The notes under the pieces were generated by a model. It worked only from the letters and a program-made list of their open reading frames with translations, made no database searches and had not been told where the DNA came from. This document shows positions 9,886 to 23,093 of a stretch of DNA of 64,000 nucleotides, one piece after another (position 1 is the stretch's first letter; each line of letters opens with the position of its first letter). Both the position numbers and the translations under genes were made by a program. Origin of the DNA: Paralithodes platypus. Taxonomy: Eukaryota > Arthropoda > Malacostraca > Decapoda > Lithodidae. Where the stretch lies: NCBI GenBank assembly GCA_032716605.1, contig CM064509.1, positions 36,538,381 through 36,602,380 of the forward strand, written 5' to 3'.

Positions 9886-12509
9886 TTAGAAGTGTTCAAG
9901 GGTGTGGTACTGGATGAAGCAGTCCGGGTGACACAGGGCAACATTACACTGCCTGCAGAAATTGTTGGTGTCAACACGCATAGGGCTCCTTCGTGTCGTG
10001 TTGCGACACACATGACACCGCCTGCGGGGTCTCACCTGGGCTTGAGTGGCTGGCACATACGTGGGGAAATGGCATTCAGTGAGTCTGGCAATCCCTTCTG
10101 CTGCTGGCTGACGATGTGCTGGTGGTTGCGGGTTGCGGGGTTGAGTCATGTATGTATGCAACATCTCTCTGCTCAACTCGATGCAGAAGTCCTCCACCGT
10201 CTCTCGCTTGCCAGTAATTGCACGGTAGAGAATGTGGCAGTTGTACAGGGTGATGTCTAGGAGATGGAAGAACAATTTTTTGTACCACCTCATAGTCTTC
10301 CTCGCACATTCACACGAAGCGATGACAGCATCGGACTTGTCAACCAGCCGCATGTTGATATTATAATCACAGATTGCCTCAGGCTTCCGGATTATTTCCC
10401 TTGTTGCTCGGTCACGTCGTCGGCTGTTTTGGAAGATTGGTTGGTGGACTGTTGTGAGGACGTTGACGTCCCGGTTATCCATCCAGGATAACAGGAGGAC
10501 ATTATTGGCCTGCAGGTAGATGATGGAGCCCTTTTCCCGCCTGGGTGGTAGATTGGGCATGAATATTCTGTTCCTCCTGACGGTGCCACACGGCCTTGTG
10601 CGGTTATACAAGAACTTGGCAAGGGAGGGGCTGGTGTACCAGTTGTCCTGGTACAGTATGTGGCCCCTGTCCAAGTATGGCTCCATCAAGGTGATGACAA
10701 CGGCCCCTGATATACCATATGTCCTCGATGGCACCAACTCTGTCTTCTTCCCCATATACAGAATGATGTCCTGGATGTAGCCAGTCAAACAGTCACACAT
10801 GACGAAGGTCTTCAAGCCATACCTATGACGTTTGCTGGGGATGTACTGTCGGATGCTGATGTTTCCCCGCCACAGTAACAAACTCTCGTCAATTATGAGT
10901 TTCTGCTGGGGTTTGAAGGCCGCAGCAAACTTTAGCTTGAGGTACTCAAAATTGGTCTTATCCTCTCCATGGGGTCTTTGGTGTTTCTGGGGAGGTCCTT
11001 TCTGGTATGGCTTGCCAGGCTGTCAATGCAGTGCAGGTTCCCCATGATACCAGAGAATCTGTTCCTGCTCATGATCTTGGCAAAGCTAGGTCACCGGATG
11101 AGGGGTTCCCATGACCAATATTTTCTTATTGACGATTTCGTCGTCACCCCCATCAGGATCACGATCGCCAAGAAGGAGTTGAACTCTGGGATTTGGAGTG
11201 TTTCCCATGACAGCCTGGCCGAGTACCTGGATTGTTCCTTACCAGCCATAAAGTACCAATTATACCAGTTTGTCTGGTCCACAATTAGGCTCATCAGGTT
11301 GGCAGTAAAAAACTGTAGAAAGATGTCCAGTCTTCGGGTGTCAGGTCCTTGGTGATGGAACGTAGGGCCGGCAATCCCGGCGCCCACAAATTGCCAGTCG
11401 GTGGGCTGATACCGTGCCCCATCCTGCCAATCCCAAACATCAGGTACTTCGCCGGCATCTTCGTCGTCGTCGGCATCAGGGTCGTCTGGATCGGGGTCAC
11501 CCGGGTGGCGAGGGGGCGCAACCGTGTCTCTTGCCACTGCCCTACCCCTTGCCCTTGCCCTTGCCCTTGGCCTGCCTCCTGACGGCCGCCTGGACCCTCC
11601 TGGCCCTCTCGAACCGCCAGTGGGGGGGGCTCTAGCGAGGGTCACCTTACCCACCCGTCTTGGACGCCCAGTTACAACCCCACGCCCGGGAGCTGACACT
11701 TCTGCGTGAGAATCGAATGGAGGTGGTGATGGTGTTGGTGTGTGGTAGGGCACTCGTCTAGGAGTTCCGGTGGGGTGTAGGGTAGTGAACCCGAGATGGT
11801 GGGGTGTAGTCTGGTGATGGTGCTGGTGGTGGTGTGGTGATGCGAGGGTCTCCCCTGGCCGCTGCGGCGGCGTCTTCCCGGGCTGCCATAACTGGGAAGA
11901 GACGCCTCGCAACTATCCGACGTCTTTCCACTTCCCTTGGTGGTGTGTCGGGAACCTCCTCTTCCTCTTCCTCTTCACTAGATGGTGGTGCGGCATGTCT
12001 CCTGCGAAGCCCATAAAAATGTTTGGGCTTTACACCTTTGAGAGGTGAGGGCTTCCGTGGTGGTGGTGATGGGAGGGGCGAGGGAGGAGAGCAGGAACGT
12101 GGCCCCTCACACTCGCGGCCGTAGGGGTAGGCTGGCTGTGGTGTAGGGAAATGTCCAGGAACGCCATTGGGTCGTCTACTTTTTCCTGTAGCTCGACCTG
12201 TTCCCCACTTGCTGGGGAGTCCTCTATATCCCTTGCCCTGGGAGACATGGGGGAATGGTACTTTCTAGCCTCCCTCTCCCTCATTTGTTCAAACTGAGAG
12301 GGAGTTCTCGTATAGGGATGTAAGGTGCCTCCAGATTCATAGCGGCATATTCCTCCCTACTCGGGAAATATTCCTCTTCTGAATCATCGAGGCATGAGGA
12401 TTCGGTTGTCAGAGTCTTCCTCGTCACTTTGTAATAGGATTTCGTGGGCTTCATCAATGGTAAGGCCCTTAGCACGGGATGGTTTACGGCGTGGAGGTTG
12501 TTGGGACAT
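9886..12509 (-). pseudogene. piggyBac transposase pseudogene (DDE_Tnp_1_7 type)
   Basis: The start is placed at the ATG at 12507-12509 (MSQQPPRR), followed by an acidic N-terminus. The core begins near 11500 and contains IDES (first catalytic Asp, near 10890), QDNWYTSP (second) and NRDVNVLTT (third). The C-terminus is a Cys/His finger: CHVC, CRQCNVALC and YHTLEHF, ending at 9886. piggyBac transposases cut and paste at TTAA without leaving a footprint. Damage: several frame changes between 12509 and 11900, an in-frame TGA near 11092 after PLIR, and a frame change near 10960 just before the first catalytic Asp. The catalytic residues are present but no continuous protein can be made. Similar in plan to the intact copy at 47407-50325 but clearly a different lineage. 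Confidence 0.9.
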
Positions 12510-12599
12510 GGTGATCACTCGCGTAGACAACGGGTATACTGAATGTCCTTTGTCACGCACTATGTCAAGCCAGAGCATCCTTTGGTCTTATCATATCTA

Positions 12600-13550
12600 C
12601 CAGCCACCGAACTTTTCACTACAAATTTCAAGGCAATATGACATAGGACAAGACATTATAAGGTCTAAAGTCGCGTGACTAAGGAATGTCACACCTACAG
12701 AAATATAGATTAGTCTATCATATACACAACTCATCCAGGTACTTCCTACCATATGCACGTAGTAAATAAGGTCCAAAGTCGTTTTGACAACTGCTCCAAA
12801 ACAAAAACATCCTAAGGAATATCCTATACCATTTTTAGACCAAACCACACCATACAACCTGAGTAAATAAGGTTGAAAGTAACGAGCCAATATCCGCATA
12901 TAGGATTTTCTCACACAGCCTGTAGCGTCTAGGAAATACTAGGCATGGTTATGTACACCCATACAAAGCTCTCAAACACCATCAAACTGTGTCTAACACA
13001 AATCTCAAGCCAAACCCGACCATACGACGCGAGTAACTAAGGTTCAAAGTCGGAGCGAAAAGGTGGATATTTACGCGCCCCTAATCCATCCCACCATCCA
13101 GCCGCTCACCATACCAACTCGTTTTCCCGCCAACCACTGGTTTCCCATATTGTATCGAATACCCTGTATCAGTTTTAGGCCAATAGTTACCATACCACCT
13201 GAGTAAATCATGTCCAAAGTCGTGTGGCAATATGCGGGTATACGTAAATCCGTTTATTATCCATCACCCGCTATGGCTATGTTCATGTACACCAATAATA
13301 CGTGTAGAGAATGACATCCCACGGCTCTGACACAATTTTCAAGCAAAAACCACCAATACGACCCGAGTAAATAAGGTCCAAAGTTGCGGTCAAAAAAGGG
13401 GGTTCAGTACATGCCTCTCATCCACCCTGGTTCAGCCGCACGACCCACCAACCCGTTTCGGCCGCCAGTCCCGCCTTTCCAATACCCTAGAGTGTACGTG
13501 GTACCATTATTAGGCATTTCCTTACGATACCTGCCGCGTAACTGATTTTA
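12600..13550. repeat. Degenerate subterminal repeats of piggyBac 1
   Basis: The phrase GAGTAAATAAGGTCCAAAGT and close variants recur about six times (near 12665, 12765, 12860, 13030, 13205 and 13370), each followed by a G/C-richer stretch. The spacing of roughly 100-175 bp is irregular. Such arm repeats often bind transposase in piggyBac relatives; that role is inferred here. Confidence 0.6.
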
Positions 13551-13558
13551 ATATGCCG

Positions 13559-13619
13559 GACGCACGTGATGCGTCGCTGGGAGGTGGTGGTCGAATAGTG
13601 CCGTCGCATCACGTGCGTC
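13559..13619. repeat. 15-bp perfect inverted repeat at the piggyBac right end
   Basis: Arms GACGCACGTGATGCG (13559-13573) and CGCATCACGTGCGTC (13605-13619) flank a 31-bp spacer, just inside the right terminal repeat. Related text occurs at the right end of the 427-bp MITE, so it is a family feature and perhaps an internal transposase site. Confidence 0.8.
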
Positions 13620-13639
13620 GCTGTGTCTCAACGGGTTAA

Positions 13640-15074
13640 GATAAAATTTGGTTAAATTTTTCGGTAGAGAAAATATCCAGGGCGAAGGCCGGTTCCTCTT
13701 CTCGCTATCGCTCGTCAGGCAAAAAAATCGCACAGTTAAAAAGTCAACATAGAAAGGTCTTAAAATAATAGACTGAATGTCTCAAAAGATATACACACAT
13801 AGACAGACTCTCTCTCTCTCTCTCTCTCTCTTTTCGGTAGAGAAAATATCCAGGCCGAAGGCCGGTTCCTCTTCTCACTATCGCTCGTCAGGTAAAAAAA
13901 TCGCACAGTTAAAAAGTCAACATAGAAAGGTCTTAAAATAATAGACTGAACGTCTCAAAAGATATACACACATAGACAGACTCTCTCTCTCTCTCTCTCC
14001 GTCTACATATTGTGTATCCAGGCCGATCCTTTTATCGCTATCGCTCGTCAGGCAAAAAAATCGCACAGTTAAAAAGGCACGAAACGTCTTAAAATAATGG
14101 ACTGAATGGCTCAAAAATCATACATAGACAGACAGATAGATAGACAGACAAACTCTCACTCTCTCCGTCTACATATTGTGTGTACACACACATATATATA
14201 TATATATATAATCAATCAACTTGTCATGGAGAGGTAATTAATGAGTGTTTAAACATGATATATATATATATAATATATTATACGTGACTCCACTAAATAT
14301 ATCTAGATAGAGAAAATATCCAGGCCGAAGGTCGGTTCCTCTTCTCGCTATCGCTCGTCAGGCAAAAAAATCGCACAGTTGAAAAGTCAACATAGAAAGG
14401 TCTTAAAATAATAGACTGAACGTCTCAATAGACAGATAGACAGACAGACTCTCTCTCTCTCTCTCCCCGTCTACATATTGTGTGTATACACATGATATAT
14501 ATATATATATATTATATATGTGTATTATGTAACCTCTTTTTAAGATAAAATTTTGGTTAAATTTTTCGGTAGAGAAAATATCCAGGCCGAAGGCCGGTTC
14601 CTCTTCTCGCTATCGCTCGTCAGGCAAAAAAATTGCACAGTTAAAAAGTCAACATAGAAAGGTCTTAAAATAATAGACTGAATGTCTCAATAGACAGATA
14701 GACAGACAGACTCTCTCTCTCTCTCTCTCCGTCTACATATTGTGTATCCAGGCCGATCCTCTTCTCACTATCGCTCGTCAGGCAAAAAAATCACACAGTT
14801 AAAAAGTCAACATAGAAAGGTCTTAAAATAATAAACTGAACGTCTCAAAAGATATACACACATAGACAGACTCTCTCTCTCTCTCTCTCCGTCTACATAT
14901 TGTGTATCCAGGCCGGTTCCTCTTCTCGCTATCGCTCGTCAGGCAAAAAAATCGCACAGTTAAAAAGGCACGAAAAGTCTTAAAATAATGGACTGAATGG
15001 CTCAAAAATCATACATAGACAGACATATAGATAGACAGACAGACTCTCACTCTCTCCGTCTACATATTGTGTGT

Positions 15075-15119
<45 letters not shown>

Positions 15120-15614
15120 CAATCAACTTGTCATGGAGAGGTAATTTATGAGTGTTTAAACATGATATATATATATAATATATTATACGTGACTCCACTA
15201 AATATATCTAGATAGAGAAAATATCCAGGCCGAAAGTCGGTTCCTCTTCTCGCTATCGCTCGTCAGGCAAAAAAATCGCACAGTTAAAAAGTCAACATAG
15301 AAAGGTCTTAAAATTATAGACTGAACGTCTCAATAGACAGATAGACAGACAGACTCTCTCTCTCTCTCTCTCCCCGTCTACATATTGTGTGTATACACAT
15401 GATATATATATATATTATATATGTGTATTATGTAACCTCTTTTTAAGATAAAATTTGGTTAAATTTTTCGGTAGAGAAAATATCCAGGCCGAAGGCCGGT
15501 TCCTCTTCTCGCTATCGCTCGTCAGGCAAAAAAATCGCACAGTTAAAAAGTCAACATAGAAAGGTCTTAAAATAATAGACTGAACGTCTCAAAAGATATA
15601 CACACATAGACAGA

Positions 15615-15645
<31 letters not shown>

Positions 15646-16519
15646 CGGTAGAGAAAATATCCAGGCCGAAGGCCGGTTCCTCTTCTCACTATCGCTCGTC
15701 AGGTAAAAAAATCGCACAGTTAAATAGTCAACATAGAAAGGTCTTAAAATAATAGACTGAACGTCTCAAAAGATATACACACATAGACAGACTCTCTCTC
15801 TCTCTCTCTCCGTCTACATATTGTGTATCCAGGCCGATCCTCTTCTCGCTATCGCTCGTCAGGCAAAAAAATTGCACAGTTAAAAAGGTACGAAACGTCT
15901 TAAAATAATGGACCGAATGGCTCAAAAATCATACATAGACAGACAGATAGATAGACAGACAAACTCTCACTCTCTCCGTCTACATATTGTGTGTACACAC
16001 ACATACATATATATATATAATCAATCAACTTGTCATGGAGAGGTAATTAATGAGTGTTTAAACATGATATATATATATAATATATTATACGTGACTCCAC
16101 TAAATATATCTTGATAGAGAAAATATCCAGGCCGAAGGTCGGTTTCTCTTCTCGCTATCGCTCGTCAGGCAAAAAAATCACACAGTTGAAAAGTCAACAT
16201 AGAAAGGTCTTCAAATAATAGACTGAACGTCTCAATAGACAGATAGACAGACAGACTCTCTCTCTCTCTCTCTCCCCGTCTACATATTGTGTGTATACAC
16301 ATGATATATATATATATATATTATATATGTGTATTATGTAACCTCTTTTTAAGATAAAATTTGGTTACATTTTTCAGTAGAGAAAATATCCAGGCCGAAG
16401 GCCGGTTCCTCTTCTCGCTATCGCTCGTCAGGCAAAAAATCGCACAGTTAAAAAGTCAACATAGAAAGGTCTTAAAATAATAGACTGAACGTCTCAAAAG
16501 ATATACACACATAGACAGA

Positions 16520-16550
<31 letters not shown>

Positions 16551-17198
16551 CGGTAGAGAAAATATCCAGGCCGAAGGCCGGTTCCTCTTCTCACTATCGC
16601 TCATCAGGTAAAAAAATCGCACAGTTAAAAAGTCAACATAGAAAGGTCTTAAAATAATAGACTGAACGTCTCAAAAGATATACACACATAGACAGACTCT
16701 CTCTCTCTCTCTCTCTCCGTCTACATATTGTGTATCCAGGCCGATCCTCTTCTCGCTATCGCTCGTCGGGCAAAAAAATTGCACAGTTAAAAAGGCACGA
16801 AACGTCATAAAATAATGGACTGAATGGCTCAAAAATCATACATAGACAGACAGATAGACAGACAAACTCTCACTCTCATCCGTCTACATATTGTGTGTAC
16901 ATACATATATATATATATATAATCAATCAACTTGTCATGGAGAGGTAATTAATGAGTGTTTAAACATGATATATATATATAATATATTATACGTGACTCC
17001 ACTAAATATATCGAGATAGAGAAAATATCCAGGCCGAAGGTCGGTTCCTCTTCTCGCTATCGCTCCTCAGGCAACAAAATCGCACAGTTAAAAAGTCAAC
17101 ATAGAAAGGTCTTAAAATAAACATATATAAGGGCGAAACGTCTCAAAAACACACACATATAGACATAGATAGACTCTCTCTCTCTCTCTCTCTCTCTC
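13640..17198. repeat. Satellite array, block 2
   Basis: Same monomers as block 1. Here the higher-order period is clear: the GGACTGAATGGCTC variant recurs at about 14098, 14994, 15912 and 16818, a spacing near 0.9 kb. The block ends with a divergent monomer (ATATATAAGGGCGAAACGTC) before the (CT)n tract that received LINE-C. Confidence 0.95.
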
Positions 17199-18104
17199 AC
17201 TAGTGGAGTTCCACAGGGTTCAGTCCTTGGACCGGTCCTGTTTCTCATTTACATTAACGATATCGATGTAGGGGTAAACAACACCATTTCCAAATTCGCC
17301 GACGATACAAAAATAGGAAATACAGTCCTGAACGAAGATGATAGAAATGCGTTGCAATCTGATTTAAACAAGATATCAGAGTGGTCGAAAAAATGGCAGA
17401 TGCCCTTCAATGTCGATAAATGTCAGGTGCTGCAGGTTGGTAGAAGAAATATGAAATACAAATACGAAATGAATGGCAAACAAATAAAAACCGCAACGGT
17501 AGTAAAAGACCTAGGGGTACTAATATCTGAAAACCTAAAAACTTCCGACCAATGTATAGCAGCTGCAAATAAGGCAAACATAGCATTGGGCTTTATTAAA
17601 CGAAAATTTACATATAAACATGAAAACGTAATAGTGCCACTGTTCAAATGTATGGTGAGACAGTGAATATGAATATGGTGTGCAGTTCTGGTCACCTTAT
17701 CTAATCAAGGACATTGTAAGACTCGAGTCAGTACAGCGTAGAGCGACGAAGATGATACCCTCATTAAGAAATAAACCATATGAAGAAAGACTTAAACGAT
17801 TGAACCTGTTCTCATTAAAAAAGAGGAGGTTGAGGGGTCAGCTTATTGAGTGCTTTAAGATACTAAAAGGTTTCGACAAAGTCGATGTAAATGCACTATT
17901 CACATTAAACAATACTAATCAAACTCGCGGAAATGGAATGAAATTAAAAACCAAAAAGGCAAACCTAGATGTCACAAAGAGTTTCTTCACCTACAGTGTG
18001 GCGACCGAGTGAAATAAACTACCAGCGAGAGTGGTGGAGAGCGACACAATAAACGCCTTCAAGGGAAGGCTTGACCTCTATCTGCAGAGGGCTGGGGTGA
18101 TATG

Positions 18105-18105
<1 letters not shown>
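17199..18105 (+). pseudogene. LINE-C reverse transcriptase fragment, 5'-truncated
   Basis: The sequence opens inside the RT at TSGVPQGSVLGPVLF. The catalytic FADD (17298-17306) is intact, followed by NVDKC, KDLGVLIS and VIVPLFK. A frame change near 17665 leads into EYGVQFWSPY, then RLESVQRRATKM, YEERLKRLNLFSL and KLPARVVES, with one Trp-to-stop change near 18010. The ORF ends at 18103-18105. This is the C-terminal third of a CR1/jockey-type protein; the endonuclease and N-terminal RT are absent, as expected for incomplete reverse transcription. A long A tail follows directly. Confidence 0.88.
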
Positions 18106-18140
<35 letters not shown>

Positions 18141-18142
<2 letters not shown>

Positions 18143-18290
18143 TATGTATATGTATGTGTGTGCACTGTACAGTATGTATATATATACTGTATATATATGT
18201 GTATGTATGTATGTGTATGTGTATATATATGTATATATATATATGTATATGTATGTATGTGTATGTGTGTATGTGTATATATGCATATTA
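18141..18290. repeat. (TGTA)/(TATG) microsatellite
   Basis: Mixed TGTA, TATG and TA repeats directly after the A tail of LINE-C. The Tyr/Val/Cys-rich frames across it are not genes. Confidence 0.9.
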
Positions 18291-18365
18291 TAGTTTGTAA
18301 GGCCAGACTGCCTAGTAAGGACCTTGAGGTCTGTGTGGTCTGTGTATCTATGTAGCTCTATGTAG

Positions 18366-20857
18366 CTCTCTCTCTCTATTTCTCTCTCCCCCTCCCCTCC
18401 GGTAAAAAGTAGGTTACGATCAATCAACTTGTCATGGAGAGGTAATTCGTGAGGGCTTAAGCATGATATATTATATATATTTAAAATATATTGTTGCCGG
18501 TTTCTCTTCTCGCTATCGCTCGTTAGGCAAACAAATCGCACAGTTCTTTCTCCCCGTCTACATATTGTGTGTATACACACATATATCTCCTCTTCTCGCT
18601 ATCGCTCGTCAGGCAAAAAAATCGCACAGTTCTCTCTCTCTCCCCGTCTACATATTGTGTGCATACATATAATATATATATATGTGTGTATTATGTAACC
18701 TCTTTTTAAGATAAAATTTGGTTAAATTTTTCGGTAGAGAAAATATCCAGGCCGAAGGCCGGTTCCTCTTCTCGCTATCGCTCGTCAGGCAAAAAAATCG
18801 CACAGTTAAAAAGTCAACATAGAAAGGTCTTAAAATAATAGACTGAACATCTCAATAGACAGATAGACAGACAGACTCTCTCTCTCTCTCTTTTCGATAG
18901 AGAATATATCCAGGCCGAAGGCCGGTTCCTCTTCTCGCTATCGCTCGTCAGGCAAACAAATCGCACAGTTAAAAAGTCAACATAGAAAGGTCTTAAAATA
19001 ATAGACTGAACGTCTCAAAAGATATACACACATAGACAGACTCTCTCTCTCTCTCTCCATCTAAATATTGTGTATCCAGGCCGATCCTCTTCTCAGTATC
19101 GCTCGTCAGGCAAAAAAATTGCACAGTTAACAAGTCAACATAAAAAGGTCTTAAAATAATAGACTGAACGTCTCAAAAGATATACACACATAGACAGACT
19201 CTCTCTCTCTCTCTCCCCATCTACATATTGTATGTATACACACATATATCTCCTCTTCTCGCTATCGCTCGTCAGGCAAAAAAATCGCACAGTTCTCTCT
19301 CTCTCTATCCCCGTCTACATATTGTGTGTATACACACACATATATATATATATATGTGTGTATTATGTAACCTCTTTTCAAGATAAACATTTGGTTAAAC
19401 TTTTCGGTAGAGAAAATATCCAGGCCGAAGGCCGGTTCCTCTTCTCGCTATCGCTCGTCAGGCAAAAAAATCGCACAGTTAAAAATTCAACATAGAAAGG
19501 TCTTAAAATAATAGACTGAACGTCTCAATAGACAGACAGACTCTCTCTCTCTCTCTCTCTCCCCGTCTACATATTGTGTGTATACATATAATATATATAT
19601 ATATATATGTGTGTATTATGTAACCTCTTTTTAAGACAAAATTTGGTTAAATTTTTCGGTAGAGAAAATATCCAGGCCTAAGGCCGGTTCCTCTTCTCAC
19701 TATCGCTCGTCAGGCAAAAAAATCGCACAGTTAAAAAGTCAACATAGAAAGGTCTTAAAAAAATAGACTGAACGTCTCAATAGACAGATAGACAGACAGA
19801 CTCTCTCTCTCTCTCTCTCTCCGTCTACATATTGTGTATCCAGGCCGATCCTCTTCTCACTATCGCTCGTCAGGCAAAAAAATCGCACAGTTAAAAAGTC
19901 AACATAGAAAGGTCTTAAAATAATAAACTGAACGTCTCAAAAGATATACACATAGACAGACTCTCTCTCTCTCTCTCTCTCCGTCTACATATTGTGTATC
20001 CAGGCCGGTTCCTCTTCTCGCTATCGCTCGTCAGGCAAAAAAGTCGCACAGATAAAAAGGCACGAAACGTCTTAAAATAATGGACTGAATGGCTCAAAAA
20101 TCATACATAGACAGACAGATAGATAGACAGACAGACTCTCACTCTCTCCGTCTACATATTGTGTGTACACACACATATATATATATATAATCAATCAACT
20201 TGTCATGGAGAGGTAATTAATGAGTGTTTAAACATGATATATATATATATAATATATTATACGTGACTCCACTAAATATATCTAGATAGAGAAAATATCC
20301 AGGCCGAAGGTCGGTTCCTCTTCTCGCTATCGCTCGTCAGGCAAAAAAATCGCACAGTTGAAAAGTCAACATAGAAATGTCTTAAAATAATAGACTGAAC
20401 GTCTCAATAGACAGATAGACAGACAGACTCTCTCTCTCTCTCTCTCCCCGTCTACATATTGTGTGTATACACATGATATATATATATATTATATATGTGT
20501 ATTATGTAACCTCTTTTTTAGATAAAATTTGGTTAAATTTTTCGGTAGAGAAAATATCCAGGCCGAAGGCCGGTCGGTTCCTCTTCTCGCTATCGCTCGT
20601 CAGGCAATAAAATCGCACAGTTAAAAAGTCAACATAGAAAGGTCTTAAAATAATAGACTGAACGTCTCAAAAGATATACACAAATGTCTCACATAGACAG
20701 ACTCTCTCTCTCTCTCTCCGTCTACATATTGTGTATCCAGCCCGATCCTCTTCTCACTTTCGCTCGTCAGGCAAAAAAATTGCACAGTTAAAAAGTCAAC
20801 ATAGAAAGGTCTTAAAATAATAGACTGAACGTCCCAAAAGATATACACACATAGACA

Positions 20858-20894
<37 letters not shown>

Positions 20895-21537
20895 CGTCTA
20901 CATATTGTGTGTATACACACATATATCTCCTCTTCTCGCTATCGCTCGTCAGGCAAAAAAATCGCACAGTTCTCTCTCTCTCCCCGTCTACATATTGTGT
21001 GTATACATATAATATATATATATGTGTGTATTATGTAACCTCTTTTTAAGATAAAATTTGGTTAAATTTTTCGGTAGAGAAAATATCCAGGCCGAAGGCC
21101 GGTTCCTCTTCTCGCTATCGCTCATCAGGCAAAAAAATCGCAGTTAAAAAGTCAACATAGAAAGGTCTTAAAATAATAGACTGAACATCTCAATAGACAG
21201 ATAGACAGACAGACTCTCTCTCTCTCTCTTTTCGGTAAAGAAAATATCCAGGCCGAAGGCCGGTTCCTCTTCTCGCTATCGCTCGTCAGGCAAAAAAATC
21301 GCACAGTTAAAAAGTCAACATAGAAAGGTCTTAAAATAATAGACTCAACGTCTCAAAAGATATATACACATAGACAGACTCTCTCTCTCTCTCTCCGTCT
21401 ACATATTGTGTATCCAGGCCGATCCTCTTCTCACTATCGCTCGTCAGGCAAAAAAATCGCTCAGTTAAAAAGTCAACATAGAAAGGTCTTAAAATAATAG
21501 ACTGAATGTCTCAAAAGATATACACACATAGACAGAC

Positions 21538-21581
<44 letters not shown>

Positions 21582-23058
21582 CGTCTACATATTATGTGTA
21601 TACACACATATATCTCCTCTTCTCGCTATCGCTCGTCAGGCAAAAAAATCGCACAGTTCTCTCTCTCTCTCTCCCCGTCTACATATTGTGTGTATACACA
21701 CACATATATATATATATGTGTGTATTATGTAACCTCTTTTCAAGATAAAAATTTGGTTAAACTTTTCGGAAGAGAAAATATCCAGGCCGAAGGCCGGTTC
21801 CTCTTCTCGCTATCGCTCGTCAGGCAAAAACATCGCAAAGTTAAAAATCAACATAGAACGGTCTTAAAATAATAGACTGAACGTCTCAATAGACAGACAG
21901 ACAGACCTCTCTCCTCTCTCTCTCCCGTCATTTGTGTGTATACATATAATATATATATATATATATGTGTGTATTATGTAACCTCTTTTTAAGATAATAT
22001 TTGGTTAAATTTTTCGGTAGAGAAAATATCCAGGCCGAAGGCCGGTTCCTCTTCTCACTATCGCTCGTCAGGCAAAAAAATCGCACAGTTAAAAAGTCAA
22101 GATAGAAAGGTCTTAAAATAATAGACTGAACGTCTTAATAGACAGATAGACAGACAGACTCTCTCTCTCTCTCTCTCTCTCCGTCTACATATTGTGTATC
22201 CAGGCCGATCCTCTTCTCACTATCGCTCGTCAGGCAAAAAAATCGCACAGTTAAAAAGTCAACATAGAAAGGTCTTAAAATAATAGACTGAACGTCTCAA
22301 AAGATATACACACATAGACAGACTCTCTCTCTCTCTCTCTCCATCTACATATTGTGTATCCAGGCCGGTTCCTCTTCTCGCTATCGCTCGTCAGGCAAAA
22401 AAATCGCACAGTTAAAAAGGCACGAAACGTCTTAAAATAATGGACTAAATGGCTCAAAAATCATACATAGACAGACAGATAGATAGACAGACAGAGTCTC
22501 ACTCTCTCCGTCTACATATTGTGTGTACACACACATATATATATATATAATCAATCAACTTGTCATGGAGAGGTAATTAATGAGTGTTTAAACATGATAT
22601 ATATATATAATATATTATACGTGACTCCACTAAATATATCTAGATAGAGAAAATATCCAGGTCGAAGGTCGGTTCCTCTTCTCGCTATCGCTCGTCAGGC
22701 AAAAAAATTGCACAGTTGAAAAGTCAACATAGAAAGGTCTTAAAATAATAGACTGAACGTCTCAATAGACAGATAGACAGACAGACTCTCTCTCTCTCTC
22801 TCTCTCTCCCCGTTTTCATATTGTGTGTATACACATGATATACAGGTATATATACATATATTACATATGTGTATTATGTAACCTCTTTTTAAGATAAAAT
22901 TAGGTTAAATTTTTCGGTAGAGAAAATATCCAGGCCGAAGGCCGGTTCCTCTTCTCGCTATCGCTCGTCAGGCAAAAAAATTGCACAGTTAAAAAGTCAA
23001 CATAGAAAGGTCTTAAAATAATAGACTGAACGTCTCAAAAGATATACACACATAGACA

Positions 23059-23093
<35 letters not shown>

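Larger units (their letters stand above)
9141..13635 (-). mobile_element. piggyBac element 1 (4.5 kb), inserted in the satellite
   Basis: The element lies between TTAA at 9137-9140 and TTAA at 13636-13639. Outside these, the satellite word CCTCTTT-TTAA-GATAAAATTT is split precisely, so removing the element with one TTAA restores an ordinary monomer. Terminal inverted repeats are CCCGCTGAGCCCCAGC and CCCGTTGAGACACAGC (right, reverse complement), 13 of 16 identical. The transposase gene is on the minus strand and broken. The right arm carries degenerate repeats and a hairpin (13559-13619). Confidence 0.92.
17199..18365 (+). mobile_element. LINE-C insertion in a satellite (CT)n tract
   Basis: Includes the RT fragment, a 36-A tail (18105-18140), a TGTA-rich microsatellite and a short segment ending near the next (CT)n run. 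The paralogous satellite at 34500-34620 has the same flanks joined without this insert, which marks the empty site. Simple-sequence flanks hide any target-site duplication. Confidence 0.8.
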